In this document: positions 1 through 5,632 of the stretch, piece by piece
Numbering within the stretch: the first letter of the stretch is position 1
How the letters are laid out: every line of letters begins with the position of its first letter
Assembly: GCA_016190785.1 (NCBI GenBank)
Contig: JACPPX010000022.1
Span: 1-9,099 of the forward strand
Direction of reading: 5' to 3'
DNA: 9,099 nucleotides
From: Chloroflexota bacterium
GTDB lineage: Bacteria; Chloroflexota; Anaerolineae; UBA7937; JACPPX01
Made by a program: the position numbers and the translations under genes
Notes under the pieces: model-generated
Seen by the model: only the letters and a program-made list of their open reading frames with translations
The model's database searches: none
Told to the model about the DNA's origin: nothing

Positions 1-459
1 ATAATCATCCATGTACTCTGCCTTTGGGGAATCGTTGGCCTGGACGAATAGTCCATAGCTTTTCGAGGCCCAAGGGCTGTGCGATTTTAGAGCGAGGATC
101 AGTTCCGTGAAACCGGCCGCCTGAAACTGGCGCACAAAGTTGTCTAAACTATCGAAGTCGATCGGTGCATCTGGAGAAGGTTGCATCTTGCCCCACTCAA
201 TATGTTCCGGCAACGGTTTAGCCACGGCCAGGCCGATAGGAGCCAACATTTCGGCTAAATTCATTGTCCTGGCCGGATTATCAATAAGGATATATTCGGT
301 TCCAATTAGAATTGAGGCGCTGGGGACAACATCGGCTTTCGGTGTCGGCGAGGGTGGGGAACTGCCTGGGGTAACGGTTGGAGTTGCCGGGCGGCAAGCC
401 ACCGCCATAAACAGGAGCACGAGCACAAGGTTTTTCGATTCTATGACTCGCCTGGTCAT
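1..459 (-). CDS. Partial secreted lipoprotein, N-terminal 153 codons
   Basis: An uninterrupted frame runs from ATG at 459 to the left edge, where the gene is cut. TAGGAGGCTC directly before the ATG is a strong ribosome binding site. Residues 1-10 are charged (MTRRVIESKN), 11-21 are a hydrophobic core (LVLVLLFMAVA) and Cys22 follows as VAC, a plausible lipobox, so the protein should be exported and lipid-anchored. Residues 23-47 are a Pro/Thr/Ser-rich linker. From about residue 50 a folded domain begins; IEWGKMQPSPDA, then FVRQFQAAGFTELILALKS and the SYGLFVQAND stretch resemble the early beta/alpha repeats of TIM-barrel glycoside hydrolase-like proteins, but the catalytic region lies outside the window. 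That resemblance is an impression only. The lipoprotein call is fairly secure; enzyme identity is not. The gene lies downstream of the SRPBCC gene on the same strand, about 200 bases away. Confidence 0.75.
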   Translation of the reverse strand, partial: MTRRVIESKNLVLVLLFMAVACRPATPTVTPGSSPPSPTPKADVVPSASILIGTEYILIDNPARTMNLAEMLAPIGLAVAKPLPEHIEWGKMQPSPDAPIDFDSLDNFVRQFQAAGFTELILALKSHSPWASKSYGLFVQANDSPKAEYMDDY

Positions 460-547
460 GGAGCCTCCTAAATCAGAATGTTAATCCTCCAACATCGCAA
501 CTTGGCTGCTCCACGAATTTTCGCCCCACAGCCACGAGTGAGTTGGT

Positions 548-649
548 CTAGGAATTTTCGGATGGGGTGTAATCCCGCATGTGGGCCAGCTTTACCCCCT
601 CGACCAGTTTGTCGAGGAAGCCATAATCAATCTACCCTTGCTCTGCCAT
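548..649 (-). other. Possible tiny gene or gene remnant interrupted by in-frame TAG
   Basis: Twelve bases after the stop of the SRPBCC gene an ATG at 649 opens MAEQG, meets TAG at 634-632, and the same frame then continues for 27 sense codons (IDYGFLDKLVEG, then VKLAHMRDYTPSENS) to a second TAG at 550-548. The composition after the internal TAG looks protein-like, and a single base change (for example to AAG or CAG) would give a 33-residue protein. There is no clear Shine-Dalgarno site; the bases before the ATG are CCCTCGTCAAAA. I do not recognise the peptide. It may be a decayed small gene, a sequencing error, or chance. A perfect 7-bp inverted repeat (598-604 with 611-617) lies inside it. 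Confidence 0.2.
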
Positions 650-661
650 TTTTGACGAGGG

Positions 662-1237
662 TTATTTGGCGGCGAGTCGCTCTCGGGGCTCCAGCCAGGC
701 TTGGAGGGCGGCCAGGACCTTAGCCCAATAGAAGCGCATGCGGGTCACTTCGGTTTGATTAGTCAGCTTGGTGTGTTGCACCGTTACCTGGCTCTTTTGG
801 GGGCCTTTGGCGTAGAAGTTGGCCTCCACATTGGTGTTGTCCCTCCAAGTGATGCGCAGGGATTTATTGGGGGTGGCCTTGCGCACAGTGAAGCCTTCGC
901 CCGGCATCCATTTCTTGCGGGTTCGGGAGTCCTCCCAGGATTTGTAAAGTTTTTCCAGGGGGACGCTGAAGGTCCGGCTTATGCTGACCTGATAATCCCC
1001 GGCCCCGGTGGAGTATTTTTTCCGCCGGCCGATTTGCTGCTCATAGGTATTGGTCACCATCTGCTGCCACCAGGGGTCTACCCCGTGCTTCTTCCCCAAG
1101 TAGGCCACCATCTCCTGGTGGGTCATCTCCTTGCCCCCTGCCCGTTCCAGAGTGCTAAACCACTGCGGCCAGGTCTTGCCCGTCCTAGCCTTCACCGCCT
1201 CATCGCTGATGGGTGGCCCCTTCTTGGTTTGCGCCAT
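662..1237 (-). CDS. DUF4287 + SRPBCC (AHSA1-like) two-domain protein
   Basis: This is a 191-residue cytosolic protein with two parts. Residues about 8-72 form a helical DUF4287-type domain (ISDEAVKARTGKTWPQW, MTHQEMVAYLGKKHGVDPWW). Residues about 80-185 match the SRPBCC/START-like fold of the AHSA1 group: YQVSISRTFSVPLEKLYKSW at its start, a W-x-P turn (KKWMPGEGF), alternating beta strands, and a long C-terminal helix (FYWAKVLAALQAWL). Such proteins bind hydrophobic ligands or act as co-chaperone-like factors; the ligand here is unknown. The ATG is preceded by GGAGGTGAAAA, a clear ribosome binding site. It has its own candidate promoter at 1287-1316, so it is probably a single-gene unit or leads a short unit with the lipoprotein. 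The fusion order DUF4287-SRPBCC is a known arrangement. Function beyond that cannot be given. Confidence 0.85.
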   Translation of the reverse strand: MAQTKKGPPISDEAVKARTGKTWPQWFSTLERAGGKEMTHQEMVAYLGKKHGVDPWWQQMVTNTYEQQIGRRKKYSTGAGDYQVSISRTFSVPLEKLYKSWEDSRTRKKWMPGEGFTVRKATPNKSLRITWRDNTNVEANFYAKGPQKSQVTVQHTKLTNQTEVTRMRFYWAKVLAALQAWLEPRERLAAK

Positions 1238-1263
1238 TTTTCACCTCCAGTGGACTGCAAATC

Positions 1264-1286
1264 GCCCCAGGCGAATTTACTGGGGC
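1264..1286 (-). promoter_or_regulatory. Inverted repeat at expected transcription start of the SRPBCC gene
   Basis: GCCCCAG (1264-1270) and CTGGGGC (1280-1286) form a perfect 7-bp inverted repeat around a 9-base loop. It begins directly after the -10 box of the promoter at 1287-1316 and covers the expected start of the transcript. It could be an operator for a repressor dimer or a 5'-UTR hairpin. The position is seen; the function is inferred. Confidence 0.35.
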
Positions 1287-1316
1287 ATTATAAAATAAAG
1301 CGGCCTTTGGGAGCAA
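1287..1316 (-). promoter_or_regulatory. Candidate sigma70 promoter for the SRPBCC gene
   Basis: On the minus strand TTGCTC (1316-1311) is followed by 18 bases and a perfect TATAAT (1292-1287). The expected start of transcription is near 1280, about 43 bases before the ATG at 1237. The -10 match is exact, and the -35 match is moderate. Confidence 0.5.
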
Positions 1317-1319
1317 AGG
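1304..1319 (-). terminator. Weak candidate terminator hairpin after the RNase H gene
   Basis: CCTTTG (1319-1314), a 4-base loop and CAAAGG (1309-1304) form a perfect 6-bp hairpin on the minus strand, followed by CCGCTTTATTTTAT. The T-rich stretch starts late and is interrupted, so termination may be inefficient. The hairpin overlaps the -35 box of the next promoter. Confidence 0.3.
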
Positions 1320-1387
1320 TCGGGAGGTAAGCTGCCGGACCAAGCTGGCTCACCCCTGCCCACTTTACGACGGCTCCAAAGGCAGGC

Positions 1388-2272
1388 CTAGTTGCTATTT
1401 TCGACCGCGGTCCCGGTCGCATCCAGCGAGTTGTCATATGGCCCGGACAATGGATTCGCGATGACATCAGCTGTGGCTTCCTTACGGACTATCTCGCGAA
1501 AGACCTTCTCGATCCGGGGGTTGCTGGTGCTCGAGCCCACTTTCACATAATACGTATGACCAGGTTTGAGAAGGTCGGCAGGATTTGAATAGATGATGTC
1601 CACATTTCGGTAATACTTGCTTTTCCTGCTCATGACTTCGTATTTACATTTCCAGAGGTGCTGAGGTTCGAGGAATTCCAAAGTGATCACCCTAATGGTC
1701 ATCCTTTGCCTTTCCATAGGAACAGAACCAACATCGACGGAGCGTGGGGAGAGCTTCCTCCTTACTGTGACTACCGAAAGCGGCTTGTAGAAAGGTTTCC
1801 TTGCGGACTCTCTGGCCAACTTATCGGCCACTTTGTTGTGAGTGCTCTTCGCATGGCCCTTAACCCAGCGGATCTCAACCCTCATACCAGCCTTCTTAAC
1901 TTGCTTTAAGAGTTCCTTCCATAAGTCCGCGTTTAGGACAGGACGGCCAGAGCGAGTAAGCCATCGAGTCTTTGACCATTGAAACATTGCTTTGCTGTAG
2001 TTGCCAGCGACATAGGCAGAGTCGGTGTAAATTACTATCTTATGTGCACCGGCCGCCATGGAAAGTCGCTTCGCTTCCTTCAACGCAGATATGCAGGCGT
2101 GCAGCTCCATCTGGTTGTTCGTCGCACCCTTGTACCCAGGAAGAGCCAAGTCTCTTATTTGTTCATTCCCTGAGGCATCAATGGTGACGTAGCGAATACC
2201 TATTCCGCCGACTCTTGGTCTTGAGAAGGAGGAACCATCAGTGAAGATGTTCAGAGAGTTTTCAAGCACCAC
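1388..2272 (-). CDS. rnhA: RNase HI-family ribonuclease with extra C-terminal domain
   Basis: The protein has 294 residues; classical RNase HI has about 150. Residues 6-155 hold a complete type 1 RNase H fold with all catalytic acidic residues visible: Asp12 in FTDGS, Glu56 in NNQMEL, Asp84 in YTDSAYV and Asp150 in HNKVADKLAR. His140 in VKGHAK fits the flexible catalytic histidine. It should cut the RNA strand of RNA-DNA hybrids (R-loops, primers). Residues about 160-294 are not part of RNase HI; they are basic and beta-rich (MTIRVITLEFLE, HLWKCKYEVMSRK, KPGHTYYVKVGS), and I do not recognise the domain. The start is GTG at 2272 (a second GTG follows at once) with no strong Shine-Dalgarno site; no better in-frame start exists before the upstream stop at 2314. 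Parts of the gene are AT-richer than gap (26 of 60 G+C in 1981-2040, hand counted), which might hint at transfer. Confidence 0.85.
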   Translation of the reverse strand: MVLENSLNIFTDGSSFSRPRVGGIGIRYVTIDASGNEQIRDLALPGYKGATNNQMELHACISALKEAKRLSMAAGAHKIVIYTDSAYVAGNYSKAMFQWSKTRWLTRSGRPVLNADLWKELLKQVKKAGMRVEIRWVKGHAKSTHNKVADKLARESARKPFYKPLSVVTVRRKLSPRSVDVGSVPMERQRMTIRVITLEFLEPQHLWKCKYEVMSRKSKYYRNVDIIYSNPADLLKPGHTYYVKVGSSTSNPRIEKVFREIVRKEATADVIANPLSGPYDNSLDATGTAVENSN

Positions 2273-2356
2273 TTTTTCACGACCGGGAGATGGACTCTTG
2301 GGGATGCTTAACTAGTGATTAAACGCAATCTATTGAACAAACTTACTGTAAGAGGG

Positions 2357-2362
2357 ATTATA
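2357..2362 (-). promoter_or_regulatory. Possible -10 box upstream of the RNase H gene
   Basis: A perfect TATAAT lies on the minus strand at 2362-2357, about 85 bases before the GTG start and just downstream of the gap terminator. No good -35 box stands 16-18 bases before it, so the promoter is only a candidate. The leader between it and the gene is AT-rich and shows no strong hairpin. Confidence 0.25.
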
Positions 2363-2409
2363 CCTTCATCCCAGCCAAAGATCCTTAATAAATGCAAGAC
2401 ATATTAAAG

Positions 2410-2432
2410 GCGCCCCGGTTATTACGGGGCGC
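2410..2432 (-). terminator. Rho-independent-type terminator closing the yvcK-CBS-gap unit
   Basis: GCGCCCCG and CGGGGCGC form a perfect 8-bp GC stem (2410-2417 with 2425-2432) around a 7-base loop, 16 bases past the gap stop codon. On the minus strand it is followed by CTTTAATAT, a short and imperfect T tract. Position and stem strength support a terminator for gap. Confidence 0.7.
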
Positions 2433-2448
2433 TTGATTTGGCATTCAT

Positions 2449-3531
2449 CTAATACTGGGCCATCTTCTCTTCTTCTGCCGTGACCTTTGCTTTCTCCTTC
2501 GGAGCCTTGGCTGGCTCGGGGAAACCCTTCTTTGCCAAATAGGCGGTCAGGTCGGCGACGCGGCAGGAGTAGCCCCACTCGTTGTCGTACCAGGCCATTA
2601 CTTTCACCATATTGCCGTCAATAACCATAGTGGAGAGGCCATCGACGATGGCCGAGTGGGAGTCGCCCTTGAGATCCATGGAGACCAGCGGCTCCTCGCT
2701 ATAATCCAGGATGCCCTTAAGCGGGCCCTCTGCCGCCTGGCGGAAGGCGCTGTTTATTTCTTCGGGAGTGGCTTTCTTTTCCAGTTCCGCCACAAAATCG
2801 ATTAGGGATACAGTGGGGGTGGGGACCCGTAGGGCCAGGCCATCGAACCGCCCTTTGAGTTGGGGGATGATTTTCCCCACCGCCTTGGCCGCCCCGGTGG
2901 TGGTAGGGATGATATTCAAAGCCGCCGCCCGGGCGCGGCGCAGGTCCTTGTGGGGGAGATCCAGGATGCGTTGGTCGTTGGTGTAGGAGTGGACGGTGCT
3001 GATGATGCCTCGCTTTATTCCGAAACTGTCATTGAGCACCTTGGCCACCGGGGAGGCACAGTTGGTGGTGCAGGAGGTGTTGGAGAGGACGTGGTGCCGC
3101 GCCGGATCATACTCCTCATGGTTGACCCCCAGGCAGATGGTGAGGTCCTCTCCCTTGGCCGGGGCGGTGATGATCACCTTCTTGGCCCCCGCTTGCAGAT
3201 GGAGGGCCGCTTTCTCTCCTTCGGTCATCACTCCCGTGGATTCGATGACTATATCCACCTCCAGGTCCTTCCAGGGGAGGAGGCGGGGGTCGAACTGGCT
3301 GTAGGTTTGGATTTTGCGGCCGTCAACAAAAAAGGTCCCCTCCGCAACTTTCACCTCCCCGGGGAAGCGGCCGTAGTTGGAGTCATACTTGAGGAGATGG
3401 GCCAGGGTCTGGTTGTCGGTCAGGTCATTGACCCCCACCACCTCCAGTTCTTTGGGGTACTTCTCGTATATCGCCCGGAAAGCCTGGCGGCCAATCCGCC
3501 CAAAGCCATTGATCCCGACTTTTACCGCCAT
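2449..3531 (-). CDS. gap: Glyceraldehyde-3-phosphate dehydrogenase, type I, NAD-type
   Basis: This enzyme oxidises and phosphorylates glyceraldehyde 3-phosphate to 1,3-bisphosphoglycerate in cytosolic glycolysis and runs backwards in gluconeogenesis. The Rossmann start GINGFGRIGR (7-16), VNDLTD (34-39; Asp36 favours NAD over NADP), the catalytic motif SNTSCTTNC with Cys154, His181 in TVHSYTNDQ, the phosphate-site motif IIPTTTGAAKA and WYDNEWGYS are all intact. The middle closely resembles Bacillus/Geobacillus enzymes (ILDLPHKDLRRARAAA). The family normally ends near residue 337 (AYLAKKGF); here a 23-residue Pro/Lys/Glu-rich tail follows (PEPAKAPKEKAKV, then TAEEEKMAQY), which is unusual. ATG at 3531 has AAGGAGG eight bases upstream region. 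The gene starts 9 bases after the CBS gene stop, is the last of the yvcK-CBS-gap unit, and ends with TAG before a terminator. Confidence 0.98.
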   Translation of the reverse strand: MAVKVGINGFGRIGRQAFRAIYEKYPKELEVVGVNDLTDNQTLAHLLKYDSNYGRFPGEVKVAEGTFFVDGRKIQTYSQFDPRLLPWKDLEVDIVIESTGVMTEGEKAALHLQAGAKKVIITAPAKGEDLTICLGVNHEEYDPARHHVLSNTSCTTNCASPVAKVLNDSFGIKRGIISTVHSYTNDQRILDLPHKDLRRARAAALNIIPTTTGAAKAVGKIIPQLKGRFDGLALRVPTPTVSLIDFVAELEKKATPEEINSAFRQAAEGPLKGILDYSEEPLVSMDLKGDSHSAIVDGLSTMVIDGNMVKVMAWYDNEWGYSCRVADLTAYLAKKGFPEPAKAPKEKAKVTAEEEKMAQY

Positions 3532-3540
3532 AATTCCTCC

Positions 3541-3921
3541 TTAATCCAATGAGGCGCGGAAGATGTCGGTGGAAGAAAGGATCCCGACTACCTGCTTTCC
3601 ATCGTAGACCAGGACGCGGCGGATCCCGGCCCGCTCCATGAGCATGGCACAATCCTGAAGCGTGGTATCAGGGGGGACGGTGATGATCGGCTTAGACATG
3701 ATTTCCGCCACCTTCATTTCCTCCGGATCTTTGCCCTTAGCCACCACCTTGGTGATCACATCCCGCTGACTCATAAATCCATAAGAGTCCTGGGGGCCGG
3801 CCCGCTCCACCAGCAGGCTGGTGACCTTCTTCTCCGACATTTTGGCCATGGCCTCGGCCACCGTAGCCTGGGGCCCGATGCTCACCACCTCTTTGGTCAT
3901 CACATCCTTTGCTGTCTTCAT
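3541..3921 (-). CDS. Two-CBS-domain protein between yvcK and gap
   Basis: A 126-residue protein made of almost nothing but a CBS pair. CBS1 covers about residues 4-58 (AKDVMTKEVVSIGPQATVAE, then SQRDVITKVV) and CBS2 about 70-124 (VAEIMSKPIITVPPDTTLQD, then GILSSTDIFRASLD). Each ends in the usual (S/T)xxD ligand motif, SQRD and SSTD, which in this family contacts the ribose of adenosine nucleotides. CBS pairs commonly bind AMP, ATP, SAM or related ligands. It has no effector domain of its own, so it probably regulates a partner. An open frame reaches back to an ATG at 4005, but that would overlap yvcK by 70 bases; the ATG at 3921, with AAGGGGG four bases before it and directly at the start of CBS1, is the better start. 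It lies 14 bases after the yvcK stop and 9 bases before gap, so it is co-transcribed with both. Confidence 0.92.
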   Translation of the reverse strand: MKTAKDVMTKEVVSIGPQATVAEAMAKMSEKKVTSLLVERAGPQDSYGFMSQRDVITKVVAKGKDPEEMKVAEIMSKPIITVPPDTTLQDCAMLMERAGIRRVLVYDGKQVVGILSSTDIFRASLD

Positions 3922-3935
3922 TTTGCCCCCTTGGT

Positions 3936-5219
3936 TTACACCCTTCGCTCCGACCAGTATATTTCCATAAGTTGCTCGGCGAGTTTCTGGGGGTCGTGAC
4001 GCCATGGATTTTCCTTATCCACCATATCTGCCCGGACCAAGCGCCAGTTCTGCTCGGTTGATTTCTGGGGAGGTACCGGCTGCACTCCGGGGGGAAGGTC
4101 GACTTCTAGGTTGCTGTTCGCCAGGACAAAATCGAATTTTACCCCCACATGCTCCTCCAAGACCCGCACATGATCCCCGGCGGTGAAGCCATCCGTCTCC
4201 CCCCGCTGGGTAGCGACATTGCAGACATAGACTTTCAGCGCAGTGCTAGCTTTCAGGGCTTCGGCAATCCCCGGGACCAGCAGATTGGGGAGGACACTGG
4301 TGTACAGGCTTCCGGGGCCAACGGTGACCATCTCCGCCTCCAGGATGGCCTGCACCGAACCCGGATAAGCATCTATTTTCTGAGGGCTCAGCCACACCCG
4401 GGCGATGGGGGCCCCCACTTTGGGTATCTCTGATTCGCCCTGCACCTGGCGGCCCTGCGGCTCCCCCTGGAATTCAGCGGAGAGGGTCACATTCTCCAGG
4501 GTGGAGGGAAAGATTTGGCCCTGGATGGCTAGCACCTTCCCGGATTCGAGGACCGCCTTTTCAAAGTTGCCGGTGACCCCGGCCATGGCGGCGATGAACA
4601 GGTTCCCGAAACTGTGGCCGTTGAGCCCCATCCCCTCGCTGAACCGATACTGGAAGAGTTGGTTGATAAGGGATTCCGAGTCGGCTAGGGCGGAAATGGC
4701 ATTTCGGAAATCCCCAGGAGGGAGAAGCCCCAATTCGCGGCGGAGGAGCCCGGAGCTCCCTCCGTCATCAGCCACGGTGACGATAGCGGTGAGGTTAGTA
4801 GTATGCTCTTTTAATCCTTTGAGCAGAGTAGGGAGACCCGTGCCTCCGCCGATGGCTACCACTTTCGGGCCACGGCGGGCGTAGCGGTGGCGGTAGATGA
4901 TGTCCACCAGGGGGCTTTGCCCCGGGGAACGGAAAGCAGAAAGGAGGGAGCGGTTGAGTTGGACAATGGCGATGATGATGAAGCCGGTGCCCAGCACCCC
5001 AAAGAGGAATCCGCGGGCGGCACGGGGGAGGAATTGCAAAGTCAGATAATAAACAAACTCAGGAAAGGTATAAGTGCGATAGAACTCCACCAAGACATAT
5101 GCCGCACCGAGGCTGAGTACCGTGATCCCCATAAAGAGGAGGAGAAGCCATCGTTTGATCCCCATCCCCGGGAGTAGCCACTTGAGGGCCGAGCCGTAGC
5201 GCAAGCGCAACTTATTCAA
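3936..5219 (-). CDS. yvcK: YvcK/CofD-like gluconeogenesis factor with N-terminal membrane anchor
   Basis: A 427-residue protein (433 if read from the upstream TTG at 5237). The YvcK/CofD-related domain starts near residue 118: KVVAIGGGTGLPTLLKGLK, VADDGGSSGLLRRE, PPGDFRNAISAL, NGHSFGNLF, VGPGSLYTSVLPNLL and CNVATQRGETDGF are hallmark motifs. In Bacillus YvcK is needed for growth on gluconeogenic carbon and for normal cell shape, and relatives bind UDP-sugars; the CofD transferase reaction is not assumed for this subgroup. The N-terminal 115 residues hold two hydrophobic helices (about 25-45 and 70-88), so this form is membrane-attached, unlike the soluble Bacillus protein. The TTG at 5237 sits one base from a strong -10 box and would not be in the transcript; TTG at 5219 has AAGGA seven bases upstream. 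The gene leads a unit with a CBS protein and gap, fitting control of carbon flow. Confidence 0.93.
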   Translation of the reverse strand: MNKLRLRYGSALKWLLPGMGIKRWLLLLFMGITVLSLGAAYVLVEFYRTYTFPEFVYYLTLQFLPRAARGFLFGVLGTGFIIIAIVQLNRSLLSAFRSPGQSPLVDIIYRHRYARRGPKVVAIGGGTGLPTLLKGLKEHTTNLTAIVTVADDGGSSGLLRRELGLLPPGDFRNAISALADSESLINQLFQYRFSEGMGLNGHSFGNLFIAAMAGVTGNFEKAVLESGKVLAIQGQIFPSTLENVTLSAEFQGEPQGRQVQGESEIPKVGAPIARVWLSPQKIDAYPGSVQAILEAEMVTVGPGSLYTSVLPNLLVPGIAEALKASTALKVYVCNVATQRGETDGFTAGDHVRVLEEHVGVKFDFVLANSNLEVDLPPGVQPVPPQKSTEQNWRLVRADMVDKENPWRHDPQKLAEQLMEIYWSERRV

Positions 5220-5226
5220 CGCCAGG

Positions 5227-5231
5227 TCCTT
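5227..5231 (-). promoter_or_regulatory. Ribosome binding site that decides the yvcK start
   Basis: AAGGA on the minus strand (5231-5227) lies seven bases before TTG at 5219 and inside the expected transcript. It supports starting six codons later than the longest open frame. The predicted leader is very short, about 12-14 bases. Confidence 0.45.
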
Positions 5232-5238
5232 GTTCAAA

Positions 5239-5267
5239 ATTATACCTGTCTAAGAAGGAGGAGTCAA
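5239..5267 (-). promoter_or_regulatory. Strong sigma70 promoter of the yvcK-CBS-gap unit
   Basis: TTGACT (5267-5262), an exact 17-base spacer and TATAAT (5244-5239) on the minus strand make an almost perfect housekeeping promoter. It stands in the 38-56 base gap after the PII-like gene. No terminator separates the two units, so transcripts from the antiporter unit may also read through. Confidence 0.85.
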
Positions 5268-5275
5268 TTTTTGGT

Positions 5276-5632
5276 TTAATCCTTTTGCTCTCTTAATCCC
5301 CAAGTGTAGGTCAGGGGAATGACGAAGAGAATGCCGGTATTGGGTTGGTCGAGGTCCCCCACAGTGCTACGGATGACAGCAACTACCCTTTCGCGCTCCC
5401 CTTCATCTTTTACCACCAGCAGGAAGGTCAAGTGGTGCAGCTCCCCTTTGGCGAAGAGCTGGCGAAGGGAGGGGAAGAGGGGAACATCGTCCTGAGTCAG
5501 ACGGCCCCGTAGCCGGGCCATGCCTGTGCTCTCTAAGACAGTCACTCCCGTAACGCCTGCATCTTCCCACGCCTCCAAGAGTGCAGGAGACTTTTCTGGA
5601 TCGTCTAAGACGAAGATCACAAGCTCAGCCAT
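5276..5632 (-). CDS. PII-like small regulatory protein of the antiporter unit
   Basis: A 118-residue soluble protein of PII-superfamily size. It starts with a beta strand and helix (AELVIFVLDDPEKSPALLEAWEDAG), then VTGVTVLESTGMARL, a central loop where the T-loop would be (RGRLTQDDVPLFPSLRQLF), a second beta-alpha unit (HHLTFLLVVKDEGERERVVAVI) and a final strand (NTGILFVIPLTYTWGL). This is the ferredoxin-like beta-alpha-beta pattern of PII-type trimers, but the GlnB signature motifs are absent, so it is PII-like and not a nitrogen regulator. Relatives such as SbtB or DarA bind adenine (di)nucleotides and act on transporters; a similar role on the antiporter is inferred. A frame extends to ATG 5653, but ATG 5632 with AGGAGGT five bases upstream is the better start. 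It overlaps the antiporter end by 8 bases (ATGGCTGA), pointing to coupled translation. Confidence 0.75.
   Translation of the reverse strand: MAELVIFVLDDPEKSPALLEAWEDAGVTGVTVLESTGMARLRGRLTQDDVPLFPSLRQLFAKGELHHLTFLLVVKDEGERERVVAVIRSTVGDLDQPNTGILFVIPLTYTWGLREQKD

Noticed and set aside
460..547. Promoter for the lipoprotein gene (TTGCGA-17-TCTGAT on the minus strand)
   Set aside because: The -10 box matches at only four of six positions, and the AT-rich stretch could give such a match by chance.
598..617. Perfect 7-bp inverted repeat as a terminator of the SRPBCC gene
   Set aside because: No T tract follows on either strand and the repeat falls inside the possible small reading frame, so I did not call a terminator.
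701..1330. Open plus-strand frame of 209 codons antisense to the SRPBCC gene
   Set aside because: It is a shadow of the minus-strand gene, which has clear domains and a ribosome binding site; the plus-strand translation resembles no family.
2860..3552. Open plus-strand frame of 230 codons antisense to gap
   Set aside because: Its G-V-rich translation is the reverse-strand image of a highly conserved GAPDH gene with biased codons.
3922..4005. Longer start for the CBS gene between yvcK and gap (ATG at 4005)
   Set aside because: It would overlap yvcK by 70 bases, adds 28 residues without CBS similarity and lacks the ribosome binding site seen before ATG 3921.
3936..5219. CofD transferase of coenzyme F420 synthesis
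   Set aside because: The motifs and length match the YvcK subgroup, and no other F420 genes are nearby; only the fold is shared.
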